NCBI GenBank assembly: GCA_028994555.1
Contig: JARDVN010000001.1
Location: 2,604,001-2,668,000 of the forward strand
Direction of reading: 5' to 3'
DNA: 64,000 bases
Source: Citrobacter amalonaticus
GTDB lineage: Bacteria; Pseudomonadota; Gammaproteobacteria; Enterobacterales; Enterobacteriaceae
The notes beneath the pieces are model-generated. The model did not search any database, was not told where the DNA came from, and saw only the letters and a list, made by a program, of their open reading frames with translations. The position numbers and the translations under genes were made by a program. Below are positions 1-9,120 of the stretch, piece after piece. Positions within the stretch are counted from its first letter, which is position 1; each line of letters starts with the position of its first letter.

Positions 1-693
1 TGTTTGCTTAATAAAATTAAAAAGCCATGCTTCGTTTAATTCTCCCGTGCCGGGTTCATGGCGACCCGGCACGGAAGCAATCTGAAAGTGTTTTATTATC
101 GGTAAATAGTGTTCAATAAGGTGCGCAACATTACCGTGTATTTTTTGGCAGTGATAAATATCAAACTGTAAGCCGATATTATTTCTGGCCACGTCATTAA
201 TGAGGCTTTCGGCCAGTGGAAAACTATCAATGAAATAACCAGGCATATCCTCCGGGTTTAACGGTTCAATCAGCACGTCGATTCCGGCCTCGACCATCAC
301 ATCACAGGCGATACGCAGTCGGGCGATTAATTGTTCATGCTGGGTGCTGGCGGAAAGGCCATTCACGCGCAATCCGGCCATGACGTGCACCTTGCGGCAA
401 CCCAACGCCGTGGCGTAATCGCGGGCAATCAGCAGACTGCGATGAAACGCCTCGTCATGGCCCGGCAGGGATGCCAGTCCGCGCTCGCCTGCCTGCCAGT
501 TACCTGCCGGGGCATTCATCAACACCACCGGCAGACCGGTTTCCCGTTGCGCCGCCAGCAGAACATCCAGCGGTTGCTGCCAGAGAAACAGTCCTTCAAC
601 ACCGTGGAATCCCGCCGCCTTTGCCGCCTGAAATCGCCTGGCAATGGGATATTCGCAAAACAGCCAGTCGAGGTTAGCCGCTAACTTCAGCAT
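1..693 (-). CDS. otnI: 2-oxo-tetronate isomerase (OtnI/YgbM), 3' end cut by window edge
   Basis: Sugar-phosphate-isomerase-like TIM barrel of the hydroxypyruvate isomerase family, expected to interconvert 2-oxo- and 3-oxo-tetronate in the cytoplasm. Reading leftward from the ATG at 693 gives MLKLAANLDWLF, then FQAAKAAGFHGVEGLF, VHVMAGLRVNG and IEPLNPEDMPGYF, which match YgbM-type proteins. 231 codons are open to the window edge; the family is near 258 residues, so about 27 C-terminal residues lie outside. The start overlaps the end of the DeoR-type regulator by 20 bp, so the two are probably translationally coupled. The operon partners OtnK and OtnC upstream fix the pathway. No frameshift was seen in the parts I translated. 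Confidence 0.85.
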   Translation of the reverse strand, partial: MLKLAANLDWLFCEYPIARRFQAAKAAGFHGVEGLFLWQQPLDVLLAAQRETGLPVVLMNAPAGNWQAGERGLASLPGHDEAFHRSLLIARDYATALGCRKVHVMAGLRVNGLSASTQHEQLIARLRIACDVMVEAGIDVLIEPLNPEDMPGYFIDSFPLAESLINDVARNNIGLQFDIYHCQKIHGNVAHLIEHYLPIIKHFQIASVPGRHEPGTGELNEAWLFNFIKQT

Positions 694-1481
694 GGTGCGT
701 TCCCTCCCGGCAATCCACCAGATGCAGTTTTACGCCCTGGCCGGCAATGGTGTCCTGCGCCGCGTCGGGCAAGTGGGTATCCGAAATAATGTCGGTCAGT
801 TGATCCAGCGAGCAGATGTGGAACATCCCGTATTTGCCAAATTTACTGCTGTCACAGACCAGCACCCGACGGCGGGAGACGGTGAGCACCGCCTCTTTCA
901 CCGAGGCTTTGCCTTCGCTGGGGGGTCGACATTCCACGTTCGGTATCCCACGAGGACGAGCTGAGAAACGCCACGTCGATGTTTATCGTGCGCAGAAAAC
1001 TGGCGGCGCTTTTCCCAAGGCATGAGCGGTTGCGCTGATCCACCAGTCCTCCGGTGTGATACAGCGTGATGTGCGGCATATCCATCAGGTAGTGGCTGAT
1101 GGAAAAATCGTTGGTCACCACCGTCAGGTTGAAGCAGTGGCTGGCGGCGACGGCTTTTGCCACTTCAAACAACGACGTTCCCGCATCGAGATACAACGTT
1201 TGCCCTGGCTCTATCAGCATGGCGGCAAGTTGCCCCATCCGTCGTTTCACGTCATGATGCAGCTCGGCCTTTTCCCGCCACGGCAGCTCCGATTTCAGCA
1301 AATTGTTGAGTTTCACCCCGCCATTGATCGAGATGACTTTGCCTTCTTCTTCCAGCAACTGAATATCGCGGCGCACGGTCATGTGCGACACGCTCATCAG
1401 ATCCGCCAGCTCATTAAACGAGGCGACGTTTTTTTCATGCACGTAGCGGTAGATAAAATCACGTCGTTGTTCGGGGATCAT
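674..1481 (-). CDS. DeoR-family transcriptional regulator (YgbI-like), one +1 frameshift
   Basis: Sugar-operon repressor of the DeoR class. The N-terminal winged helix (residues 1-55) contains FNELADLMSVSHMTVRRDIQ, and the C-terminal sugar-phosphate-binding domain contains YLDAGTSLFEVAKA and VCDSSKFGKYGMF. The frame breaks after GMSTP at a run of six G (920-925, plus strand). Removing one G joins it to PSEGKASVKEAVL and gives 268 residues, close to E. coli YgbI. In E. coli this regulator is divergent from the tetronate genes; here it lies inside the operon, between otnC and otnI, so it would be co-transcribed with its targets (inference). The ligand is unknown, probably a tetronate phosphate. 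Confidence 0.85.
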
Positions 1482-1490
1482 CCTCTCACC

Positions 1491-2135
1491 TCATGCTCGC
1501 CGGGATTGTTCGAGTTCTGCTACTGCTTCCGCCGTTAGCGGCGCGTAGCCGAGTGGTTTTAAAGTCAGCCAGATGCGGGCGCTGTCTTCCAGCTCTTCGG
1601 CATTAAACACCGCCTCACGGAGTGAGCGGCCACTGACTACCGGGCCATGATTGGCCAGTAATGCCGCAGTATGGTCAGCCGCAATTTCACTGAGTGCGCT
1701 GGCGATACCCTCATGACCGGGTTTGAAATAGGGTAAAAGCGGCAGTTGCCCCACGCGCATCACGTAGTATGGCGTTAACGGCGGTAGACAGTTTTCCGGC
1801 GTGCTGCACGGCAGACAGGAAAGGGCGGTCAGCCACGGCGAGTGCAAATGAACCACCGCGCCGCAGGTCGGACGATGCCGGTACCAGGCCAGGTGCATGG
1901 GCACTTCTTTCGACGGTTTATCGCCACTGAGATGAACGCCGTTAGCATCCAGCTTGCTGAGCGTCGCGGCATCCAGTTCGCCCAGACAGGAGTTGGTCGG
2001 CGTGACCAGATAGCCACCGTCAGGCAGTTTTACGCTCAGGTTGCCCGAACCACCGCTGCTGAAGCCGCGCATAAACAGGGAGCGACCGTAATGCACCAGC
2101 TGTTCGCGGAGTTGTTGTTCGTTAAGCTCACTCAT
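1491..2135 (-). CDS. otnC: 3-oxo-tetronate 4-phosphate decarboxylase (OtnC/YgbL)
   Basis: Class II aldolase/adducin-fold enzyme of 214 residues. The family decarboxylates 3-oxo-tetronate 4-phosphate to dihydroxyacetone phosphate. Visible motifs are GSGNLSVKLPDGGYLVTPT near residues 29-47, the metal-site segment VVHLHSPW near 94-101, and LLANHGPVVSG in the C-terminal half. Its ATG overlaps the otnK stop as ATGA (2132-2135), so it is translationally coupled to the kinase that makes its substrate. Length is normal for YgbL and no frameshift is present. A fuculose-phosphate aldolase activity cannot be excluded from fold alone, but the OtnK/OtnI neighbours favour OtnC. Confidence 0.85.
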   Translation of the reverse strand: MSELNEQQLREQLVHYGRSLFMRGFSSGGSGNLSVKLPDGGYLVTPTNSCLGELDAATLSKLDANGVHLSGDKPSKEVPMHLAWYRHRPTCGAVVHLHSPWLTALSCLPCSTPENCLPPLTPYYVMRVGQLPLLPYFKPGHEGIASALSEIAADHTAALLANHGPVVSGRSLREAVFNAEELEDSARIWLTLKPLGYAPLTAEAVAELEQSRRA

Positions 2136-3398
2136 GATGCAGACTCCTGCGCGGTGAAAAAGAACTCTTCGTCACCGAAGTTGCCTGACTTCAGCGCCAG
2201 CGCGAGCGGCGGCTCGGCAGAAAACACCCACGGCACGCCGGGTGCGATGGCTTTGCCGACCGTCAGTCGCGTCACCTGTAACGCCTCCACCACGGTGCCG
2301 GACGTTTCGCCGCCGGCGACGATAAAACTATTTACGCCCGCGGCCTGCAGTTTGACCGTCAGTCTGGCAAAGGTATGCTCAATCGCCCGGCTGGCGCGCT
2401 GTTCGCCGTACTCCTGTTGAATACGTTTCAGCGCTTCCGGCGGCTGGGTGGCGTAAATCAGCGGTGCGAGCGCGTCATCGACATGAGCCATTGTCCACAG
2501 CGACAGCTCATCGCTGTAATGCTCTGCATCTGTCAGGCAGCGCGCCACGTCGAGGGCAAGGGACGCGGCCTGTGCTTTATAGCGATTCACCTGGCGGTTG
2601 CTCATGGTGGAACAACTTCCTGAAAAGACGACTGTTTTTGTCGGCTGCGGGAAAGAATGTACCGCCTCCTGCCTGTGCTGTGAGGAGGCACACGCGGCCA
2701 GTGCGCCGCCCAAGCCGGAACCGCCCGCCAGCAGCGGCGTGTGTCGCAAGACCTGAGCGAGGGTCTGCAGATCGGCTTCGCTAAAGGTATCCACTATCAC
2801 GTGACGTACACCTTCAGACTGGCAGCGGTCCAGCGCGTGAGTGACCGCTTCCACACCTTTTAGAATCGTGCTGAGGTCAATGCGCCCGACGGTGTTGGTA
2901 GTTTGCGCCGTGAGCAGGCGAATAAGGTTCGCATCGGTCATCGGGTTGAGTGGATGTTTCTCCATGCCGGATTCATTCAGCAATACGCCATTCACGAACA
3001 GATGGCCGTGTATCACCGTCCGTCCGTTTTGCGGTAGCGCAGGACAATGAACGATGTACGGCGCATGCATCGCTTCCATCAGCGCATCGCTCACCGGACC
3101 GATATTCCCGGCGGGGGGTGGAATCAAAGGTGGAGCAATATTTAACGTAAATCTGCCGCGCACGTGCCGTGTTGTGCAGCCATTGCCAGCAGCGTAATGA
3201 TTGATCGATGGCCTGGTCAGCCGGGAGAGAACGGCTTTTCAGCGAGATGACAATCGCGTCGACCTCTTCATTCCACGGCTGTGCGGCGTCTGGTATTCCG
3301 GGCAGCAGCGCGACCCTCCAGCCTTGCTCGGCCATAAAACTTGCTATATCCGTTGCGCCAGTAAAGTCGTCGGCGATAACACCTGTCATGACGGGCAT
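2132..3398 (-). CDS. otnK: 3-oxo-tetronate kinase (OtnK/YgbK, four-carbon acid sugar kinase), one +1 frameshift
   Basis: ATP-dependent kinase of the DUF1537 family that phosphorylates 3-oxo-tetronate. The N-terminal domain starts TGVIADDFTGATDIASFM; the nucleotide-binding C-terminal domain carries FIVAGGETSGTVVEAL and ends VPWVFSAEPPLALALKSGNF. The frame breaks after FDSTP at a run of six G (3113-3118); removing one G joins it to AGNIGPVSDALMEAM and gives 421 residues. I chose the ATG at 3398 over one 30 bp upstream because a GGAG lies 7 bases before it and family members start just ahead of this motif. It is the first gene of the operon; the promoter must lie in the AT-rich gap up to 3770. 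Confidence 0.88.
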
Positions 3399-3770
3399 AC
3401 ATCCACTCCGTTCAGATTGTCTTGTCATTGAGCCTATTATTCAGGAGGGCGTTTCACATTCACATGATGATTCTCACAAATAAGCACATCATAAAACCGT
3501 ATGAATTTTTGATAACAAATTGAAAATTATAAATAAAATGATTATTTGCTTTGAAATGCCGCTCACAGCGGGATGTGAAGATTCGTTAATCTTTGGGAAA
3601 AGTTGTCATAGCAGCCAGCGGAAAGATGTTGAGCAGAAGGGACTCGCTCTTGCAATTTGATCATAATCACCTGAATAAATGAGATTATTTTTTGCGGTCA
3701 GGGTCATTTTTTCACCTGGACAAATTTTGCATAGTAGCCTCGTTATTCAGAAAATGGGGGGGAACGTAAC
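3399..3770. promoter_or_regulatory. Divergent intergenic region, otnK operon and PocR-type regulator
   Basis: AT-rich 372-bp gap between two divergently transcribed units. It must hold the promoters of both, but I see no operator that I can name with confidence. A seven-G run at 3756-3762 lies just ahead of the GTG start of the regulator and may act as its ribosome-binding site. No open frame with protein-like composition is present. Confidence 0.4.
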
Positions 3771-4665
3771 GTGCCTCAGTATATTCAGGACGATGTCTTA
3801 CACACTTATTATTCACTGGCAGAGGTATTTTCTAAGGCGACCGGGCTCGCTGCCGTGGTGGTGGACATTCATGGTCGGGAACTCTCCGCCTGTCATAATT
3901 TTAATTCGTTCTGCTCATTACTGCGTGCCGATCCGCAATACCAAAAAAAGTTGTCAGAAATGTGATAAATATTGCGCTTTCGAGGGGCTGAAAGAAGATA
4001 AAACAAAAATACTCAGTTGCCATGCAGGGTTGAGTTTTTTCTCTATGCCATTAATTCGGCAGGGGCATTTGCTGGGATTTATTATTTGTGGACAGGTGCG
4101 CGCAAAGTATCCGGAATATAAAACTATTGTCATTGATGACGACAGAAAGTGGGTTTTCGATGCCAAAATTAAATCCGCGTGGAATCAGGTTGCCATTGTA
4201 GAAAATAATCATCTGGTGGCGGCAGCAAACCTGCTCAGTTTTATTATTAATAATATCAATCCGATCCAGAGTACAACGCGGGGCACCGCCGATGTACAGT
4301 TGAGCGATCTGCGCATGTCGGCAATGGAACTTTCACGTCATGAAAAGAAACTGGTCGCCGCGCTGCGCTATATCGATGAGCATTTATACGAGGAACTGAC
4401 GCTGGAGTCGGTGGCTGCGCACGTGTGTCTGAGTGCTAACTACTTCAGTCGCTTCTTTAAGAAACGGCAGGGCGTGAATTTTAAAACCTGGGTGAACCAG
4501 AAAAAAATGCAGCGGGCGAGCGAGTTGCTGCGCGATCCTAAGCACTCTATCGACAGCATCGCCCGGAAACTTCAGTATGCGCAGACCAGCTACTTTTGTC
4601 GGGTGTTCCGGGCGGCTCACCAGACCTCTCCGCAGTCATTCCGTCATGAACAGCTTTCGCTGTAG
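3771..4665 (+). CDS. AraC-family regulator with PocR sensory domain, one +1 frameshift
   Basis: Resembles PocR, the activator of the propanediol/cobalamin regulons of Salmonella. An N-terminal PocR domain (about residues 1-165) has FSKATGLAAVVVDIHGRELS, a cysteine cluster CQKCDKYC, CHAGLSFFSMPLI and LLGFIICGQVR. The C-terminal AraC domain (about 195-297) carries two helix-turn-helix motifs around LTLESVAAHVCLSANYFSRF and IARKLQYAQTSYFCRVFR. The frame breaks at a run of seven A (3943-3949); removing one A links QYQK to SCQKC and gives 297 residues. The start is GTG at 3771, matching the PocR N-terminus. The 3' end overlaps convergent cobA by 22 bp. Its targets here could be cobA or the methylaspartate cluster; this is inference. 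Confidence 0.8.
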
Positions 4666-5423
4666 TCGTGTTCCATCACCTCTGGAATAAAAGAGAGCCG
4701 GTCGCTCAGTCGTACAACATCGCCAATGACAATCAGTGCCGGCGGTACAATATTCGCTTCCTGCGCTTTCGTCAGTAATGTACCGAGCGTACAGGTTAAG
4801 CGCCGTTGATTTTCGCGGGTGGCTGACATCACAACGGCGGCGGGGGTGTCAGGTGATTTGCCCCCCATCAGCAGTTCTTCACAGATAAACGGCAGATTTG
4901 CGATCCCCATGACAATCACCAGCGTACCGTTAAGCTTCGCGAGCTGACGCCAGTCCTGCTGCTGGTTGCCTTCACGAGTGTGTCCCGTCACAACATGAAA
5001 ACCTGATGCCATGTCGCGGTGGGTCACCGGGATCCCGGCGCAGGCTAGCCCGCCAATGGCAGAACTGATGCCAGGCACCACTTCAAAGGCAATCCCTTCC
5101 TCGACCAGACACTCCACCTCTTCGGCACCACGACCAAATACGTAAGGATCGCCGCCTTTCAGGCGCACAATGTTGTGATGCGTTTGTGCATGCTGGATAA
5201 GCAGGGCATTGATCTCCTCCTGAGGGACACAATGATAGCCCGGATGTTTACCGACGTTGATACAGGTACAGCTCGCCTGGCACCACTCAAGTATTTTGGG
5301 ATTGACCAGCCGATCGTAAATAATCACATCAGCCTGTTGAATGCATTGCAGGGCTTTGAGGGTCAGTAAGCTGATATCACCAGGACCTGCACCAACCAGC
5401 CAGACTTTTCCGGAATTTTTCAT
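4644..5423 (-). CDS. cobA: Uroporphyrinogen-III C-methyltransferase (SUMT, CobA)
   Basis: Transfers two methyl groups from S-adenosylmethionine to uroporphyrinogen III to give precorrin-2, the branch point to cobalamin and siroheme. A single tetrapyrrole methylase domain fills the 259 residues: GAGPGDISLLTLKAL (SAM loop) at about 12-26, VIIYDRLVNP, VRLKGGDPYVFGRGAEEV, and VVPGISSAIGGLACAGIPVTH. It lacks the CysG N-terminal dehydrogenase/chelatase part, so it is a stand-alone SUMT. Enterobacteria already carry CysG, so an extra SUMT beside cobO and glutamate mutase suggests a local boost of B12 synthesis (inference). No frameshift; the length is normal for SUMT. Confidence 0.92.
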   Translation of the reverse strand: MKNSGKVWLVGAGPGDISLLTLKALQCIQQADVIIYDRLVNPKILEWCQASCTCINVGKHPGYHCVPQEEINALLIQHAQTHHNIVRLKGGDPYVFGRGAEEVECLVEEGIAFEVVPGISSAIGGLACAGIPVTHRDMASGFHVVTGHTREGNQQQDWRQLAKLNGTLVIVMGIANLPFICEELLMGGKSPDTPAAVVMSATRENQRRLTCTLGTLLTKAQEANIVPPALIVIGDVVRLSDRLSFIPEVMEHDYSESCS

Positions 5424-5829
5424 ATGTCGTCCTTAATTATTGTCGGGAAAAACAGTAAAAAGTGTAAAAGCGGATGGAAAAACGCCATCGTTTGCTTATC
5501 GTTTAGTGAACTAAATTCTCCTGAAATAAGAAGTAAATAATATTGATTAAACCCGCAAAGTTTTTTCTCCGATAAACAAGTTATCTTGAAAAATTATTAA
5601 GAACTTATTGGCGCTATTTGTCGCAAAATAACCTTATTTAAATTGTGTTTATGTCCCGCCTTGCGTATTATTGGTCATTATTTGTTCGCCTCCTGTTTGA
5701 TTAAATCATGGAGTGGATCAATGACATCCAGGTAGGAAATAAAATATAACTTTCGAGCTAATCGGGAGTCGGTTGCATTTATTTTTTATAAATTAAACTT
5801 TTTTTTGTACGCGGCATATGGAAGACGTT
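5424..5829. promoter_or_regulatory. Divergent intergenic region, cobA and LysR regulator
   Basis: About 400 bp of AT-rich DNA between cobA (leftward) and the LysR gene (rightward). By analogy with other LysR genes, its autoregulatory site should be here, but I could not single out a convincing T-N11-A palindrome. No RNA gene or open frame of note is visible. Confidence 0.4.
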
Positions 5830-6738
5830 ATGAGAGGAAAGATACCAAAGACTGAATTACTGGTGACGTTTGAAGTGGTGGCACGTCATGAAAGTTATAC
5901 ACGTGCAGCGGAGGAGTTAGCATTAACGCAAAGTGCCGTATTTCGCCAGGTGAATGCGCTTGAGGATTTTCTGCATACAGAATTATTTAGTCATGCCAAA
6001 AAGCGGATTTTTTTAAACGCGGCCGGTAAGCATTATTTGAGCATTGTTAAGGAAACGCTGAATAAACTTGAGCGAGATACCAACACCATAATGACCTGGC
6101 AGCCCACAGTGGAAGTCATTGAACTGGCGGTCAATCCGACGTTCAGCACCCACTGGCTGATCCCCAATCTGCGTGAATTCAACAAACTTAACCCTGATAT
6201 TATCGTCAATATTCACTCGCTGGCGAACATGGGCGATTTTCTCAACCGGGAATATGATGCGGCTATCATGCGGGAAGACTTCTGTTCACCGTGGTCAGAA
6301 GTGGAGTATTTGTTCGAAGAGGAAATTCTGCCGGTCTGTAGCGGTAGCCTGCTGTCACAGCCTAATCAGAAACTGGCGGTTGAAGAGTTGCTCAATGAGT
6401 TTCCTCTACTGCATCAAAGTACGCGAATTAACGGCTGGCAAGAGTGGTTCGCCCTGTCGGATGTCAGTAGCCCACTGGTCAACAAAGGCCCGCGCTTTGA
6501 TCTGCTGTCGATGCTGATCGCGGCGGTGCGGTCTAATCTCGGGGTTGCGCTGCTCCCGCGCTTTGCGATCCAGCACGATCTGGACAACGGCGACATGGTG
6601 ATCCCCTGCGATGTCCCCATGCGTACGGGTAATCGTTTCATCATGACCTGGCGGGAAGAAAAAGCGGAATCCCGACATTTACAGGTCTTCCGCGAGTGGT
6701 TGTTGCAAAAATCGGTGGTGTCACCGCTGGAACGCTGA
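5830..6738 (+). CDS. LysR-family transcriptional regulator (GcvA-like)
   Basis: 302-residue LysR-type regulator. The N-terminal winged helix has TFEVVARHESYTRAAEELAL and TQSAVFRQVNALEDFL; the effector domain has LAVNPTFSTHWLIPNLREF and VALLPRFAIQHDL. I prefer the ATG at 5830, preceded by GGAAG five bases away, over the in-frame ATG at 5818, which has no ribosome-binding site. It lies between cobA and the 3' end of the methylaspartate cluster, on the opposite strand, and is the closest regulator to it. Glutamate, methylaspartate or mesaconate are plausible inducers, but nothing in the sequence proves it. The gene is intact. Confidence 0.85.
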   Translation: MRGKIPKTELLVTFEVVARHESYTRAAEELALTQSAVFRQVNALEDFLHTELFSHAKKRIFLNAAGKHYLSIVKETLNKLERDTNTIMTWQPTVEVIELAVNPTFSTHWLIPNLREFNKLNPDIIVNIHSLANMGDFLNREYDAAIMREDFCSPWSEVEYLFEEEILPVCSGSLLSQPNQKLAVEELLNEFPLLHQSTRINGWQEWFALSDVSSPLVNKGPRFDLLSMLIAAVRSNLGVALLPRFAIQHDLDNGDMVIPCDVPMRTGNRFIMTWREEKAESRHLQVFREWLLQKSVVSPLER

Positions 6739-6753
6739 TGACGGAGAACAGTT

Positions 6754-6780
6754 GGCCGGATTAGCGCATGCGCAATCCGG
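6754..6780. terminator. Perfect 27-nt palindrome between convergent lysR and cobO
   Basis: GCCGGATT at the left pairs with AATCCGGC at the right, and the centre GCGCATGCGC is itself self-complementary. It sits between the ends of two convergent genes and lacks a T-tract, so it is REP-like and more likely an mRNA-stabilising or end-processing hairpin than a classic terminator. Confidence 0.6.
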
Positions 6781-6791
6781 CAATAACGCCA

Positions 6792-7394
6792 CTACCAGTC
6801 AATTCCGGCCTGTGCCTGGATACCGCTGTCAAATGCGTGTTTCACCGGGCGTAGTTCGCTCACCGTGTCGGCAAGCTCCAGCAACTGCGCGTGACAACCC
6901 CGTCCGGTGACAATCACACTCTGCTGCGCCGGACGTTCCCGGATGGCGGCAATTACCTCATCAGTATCAAGGTAGTGATACGCCAGCATGTAAGTGAGTT
7001 CATCCAGTACGACCAGATCGTAATGCGCATCCGCCAGCATGCGCTTGCTCTCTGTCCAGACGGCCTGCGCCGCCGCGATATCCGCCTCGCGGTTTTGCGT
7101 TTCCCAGGTAAATCCGGTGCCCATAATGTGGAACTCAACGCCCAGCGGATGCAGGGTGTTGTATTCGCCATTATCCCACTGGCCTTTGATAAACTGCGCG
7201 ACGCCAACGGTTTTACCATGCCCCACCGCGCGCGTGGCAGTGCCAAAAGCTGCTGTGGATTTTCCTTTCCCATTACCGGTGAAAACGATCAAAATCCCTT
7301 TTTGCTCGGTGGCCGCGGCCACGCGGATATCAACCTGTTCTTTCAGCTTTTGCTGACGCTGGCGATGACGGTCGCCATTGGCTCGCGCTTGCAT
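6792..7394 (-). CDS. cobO: Cob(I)yrinic acid a,c-diamide adenosyltransferase (CobO/BtuR type)
   Basis: Adds the 5'-deoxyadenosyl group to cobalt(I) corrinoids to form adenosylcobalamin. 200 residues with the P-loop FTGNGKGKSTAAFGTATRA at about 37-55, VVLDELTYMLAY near 125-136 and VIVTGRGCH in the C-terminal third. The last residues HAFDSGIQAQAGIDW match BtuR. The ATG lies 9 bp after the fumarase-like gene, with AAGGAGTCAGT as ribosome-binding site, so it is the last gene of the methylaspartate transcript. It supplies the cofactor of glutamate mutase. It is likely a second paralogue beside the housekeeping btuR (inference). Confidence 0.93.
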   Translation of the reverse strand: MQARANGDRHRQRQQKLKEQVDIRVAAATEQKGILIVFTGNGKGKSTAAFGTATRAVGHGKTVGVAQFIKGQWDNGEYNTLHPLGVEFHIMGTGFTWETQNREADIAAAQAVWTESKRMLADAHYDLVVLDELTYMLAYHYLDTDEVIAAIRERPAQQSVIVTGRGCHAQLLELADTVSELRPVKHAFDSGIQAQAGIDW

Positions 7395-7403
7395 ACTGAC
7401 TCC

Positions 7404-9056
7404 TTAATGACCTGCAGGGCAGCTTGCGCAACGGTGTTGTTGCTCAAACTGACTGAAGAAGTTGTTTCCTTTGTCATCCACCAGCACGAAGGCTGGCAGG
7501 TTTTCAACTTCCATCATCCAGACGGCTTCCATTCCCAGCTCGGGATATTCGAGACAGCGCAGACTTTTCACATATTGCTGTGCCAGCAAAGCTGCGGCGC
7601 CGCCGATACTGCCGAGGTTGAAGCCGCCATGTTTATGACAGGCGTCGGTCACCTGCGGACTGCGGTTGCCTTTTGATAGCATGATCAGGCTACCGCCTGC
7701 GGCCTGGAAGGCATCGACATAACCGTCCATGCGCCCGCCGGTGGTCGGCCCGAGTGAACCACAGGCCATTTGATCCGGCGTTTTAGCCGGACCGGCGTAG
7801 TAGACAATGTGGTTTTTCATGTATTCGGGCATCGCTTCGCCGTTGTCCAGCCGCTCTTTGAGTTTGGCGTGTACGATGTCACGGGCGACGACAATCGGGC
7901 CGTTCAGCGAAAGCCGCGTGCCGACCGGCAGAGCGGATAAATCATGCATGATCTCGCGCAGTGGGCGGTTCAGATCCAGGGTGACGCTTTGCGCGCTGTT
8001 CTCAATGCGGCTTGATTCTGGGATAAATTTGCCTGGGTTATGCTCGAGTTTTTCCAGCCAGATCCCGTGTTTGTTGATCTTCGCTTTGATATTGCGATCG
8101 GCGGAGCAGGAGAGGGCCATCGCTATCGGGCAGGAACCGCCGTGACGCGGCAGACGAATCACACGAATATCATGGGCGAAATATTTGCCGCCAAACTGCG
8201 CACCAATACCAAATTCACGGCTGGCATTGAGCAGCGTGGACTCCAGCGCCGTATCGCGAAACGCCTGACCCAGCTCGTTGCCGCTGGTGGGCAGGTTGTC
8301 GTAATACTTGGTTGAGGCCAGTTTGGCGACCTTGAGCGCCTGATCAGCGGACAGACCGCCGACCACAAAGGCAATGTGATACGGCGGGCAGGCTGCCGTG
8401 CCCAACGATTTCATCTTCTCAATCAGGAAGGCGGTGAGCTTTTCCGGTTGCAGGATCGATTTGGTTTCCTGGAACAGCGCCGCTTTGTTGGCGGAGCCGC
8501 CGCCCTTATTAACAAACAGGAAGCGGTATTCGTTACCCGGCGTGGCGCTGATATCAATTTGCGCTGGCAGGTTGGTGCCGGTATTTACCTCGGTATACAT
8601 ATCCAGCGCGGCGTTTTGCGAATAGCGCAGGTTATTTTCTTTAAAGGTCGTATAAATCCCTTTGCTGAGTGCTTCGGCGTCATCACCACCGGTCCAGATC
8701 TGCTGCCCTTTACTGGCGACCACAGTCGCCGTGCCGGTGTCCTGGCAGTTAGGCAGTACCCCTTTCGCCGAGACTTCTGCGTTACGCAGTAGCTGAAGCG
8801 CGACATATTTATCGTTACTGCTGGCCTGCGGATCGTGCAGGATGCTGGCGATCTGCTTTAAATGTCCGGTGCGCAGGAAGAACGAGGCTTCATAGAATGC
8901 CTGTTGAGCCAACAGCGTTAATGCTTCCGGCGCCACTTTGATGACCTCTTCGCCCTCTAACTCAGTCACCGTAATATGCTGATTGCTCAGTAATTCGTAT
9001 TCTGTACTCTCTTTGCTTTGTACAAAGAGTTCTTGCCAGACAAAGGGTTTAGACAT
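7404..9056 (-). CDS. Class I fumarase homologue, probable mesaconate hydratase
   Basis: 550-residue [4Fe-4S] hydro-lyase of the FumA/FumB family. Cluster-ligand cysteines are at C104 ([10 protein letters not shown]), C223 (GTAACPPYH) and C317 (ALSCSADRN), each one residue before the E. coli FumA positions 105, 224 and 318. [33 protein letters not shown] and [20 protein letters not shown] also match. Class I fumarases can hydrate mesaconate to (S)-citramalate, and the position downstream of methylaspartate ammonia-lyase makes that the likely role here. The name rests on context; a plain fumarase or tartrate dehydratase activity is possible. It lies between the glutaminase and cobO genes in the same direction. 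Confidence 0.88.
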   Translation of the reverse strand: MSKPFVWQELFVQSKESTEYELLSNQHITVTELEGEEVIKVAPEALTLLAQQAFYEASFFLRTGHLKQIASILHDPQASSNDKYVALQLLRNAEVSAKGVLPNCQDTGTATVVASKGQQIWTGGDDAEALSKGIYTTFKENNLRYSQNAALDMYTEVNTGTNLPAQIDISATPGNEYRFLFVNKGGGSANKAALFQETKSILQPEKLTAFLIEKMKSLGTAACPPYHIAFVVGGLSADQALKVAKLASTKYYDNLPTSGNELGQAFRDTALESTLLNASREFGIGAQFGGKYFAHDIRVIRLPRHGGSCPIAMALSCSADRNIKAKINKHGIWLEKLEHNPGKFIPESSRIENSAQSVTLDLNRPLREIMHDLSALPVGTRLSLNGPIVVARDIVHAKLKERLDNGEAMPEYMKNHIVYYAGPAKTPDQMACGSLGPTTGGRMDGYVDAFQAAGGSLIMLSKGNRSPQVTDACHKHGGFNLGSIGGAAALLAQQYVKSLRCLEYPELGMEAVWMMEVENLPAFVLVDDKGNNFFSQFEQQHRCASCPAGH

Positions 9057-9083
9057 TTGACTTCTCGCCTCTCGTGATTTTTC

Positions 9084-9118
9084 GCCGGATGGCGGCGTTT
9101 CGCCTTCTCCGGCCTACA
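9084..9118. repeat. REP element between glutaminase and fumarase homologue
   Basis: GCCGGATGGCGGCG followed by CGCC and CTCCGGCC forms an imperfect hairpin with REP-type ends (GCCGGATGGCG, CCGGCCTACA). It lies directly downstream of the corrected glutaminase stop. Confidence 0.7.
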
Positions 9119-9120
9119 GG

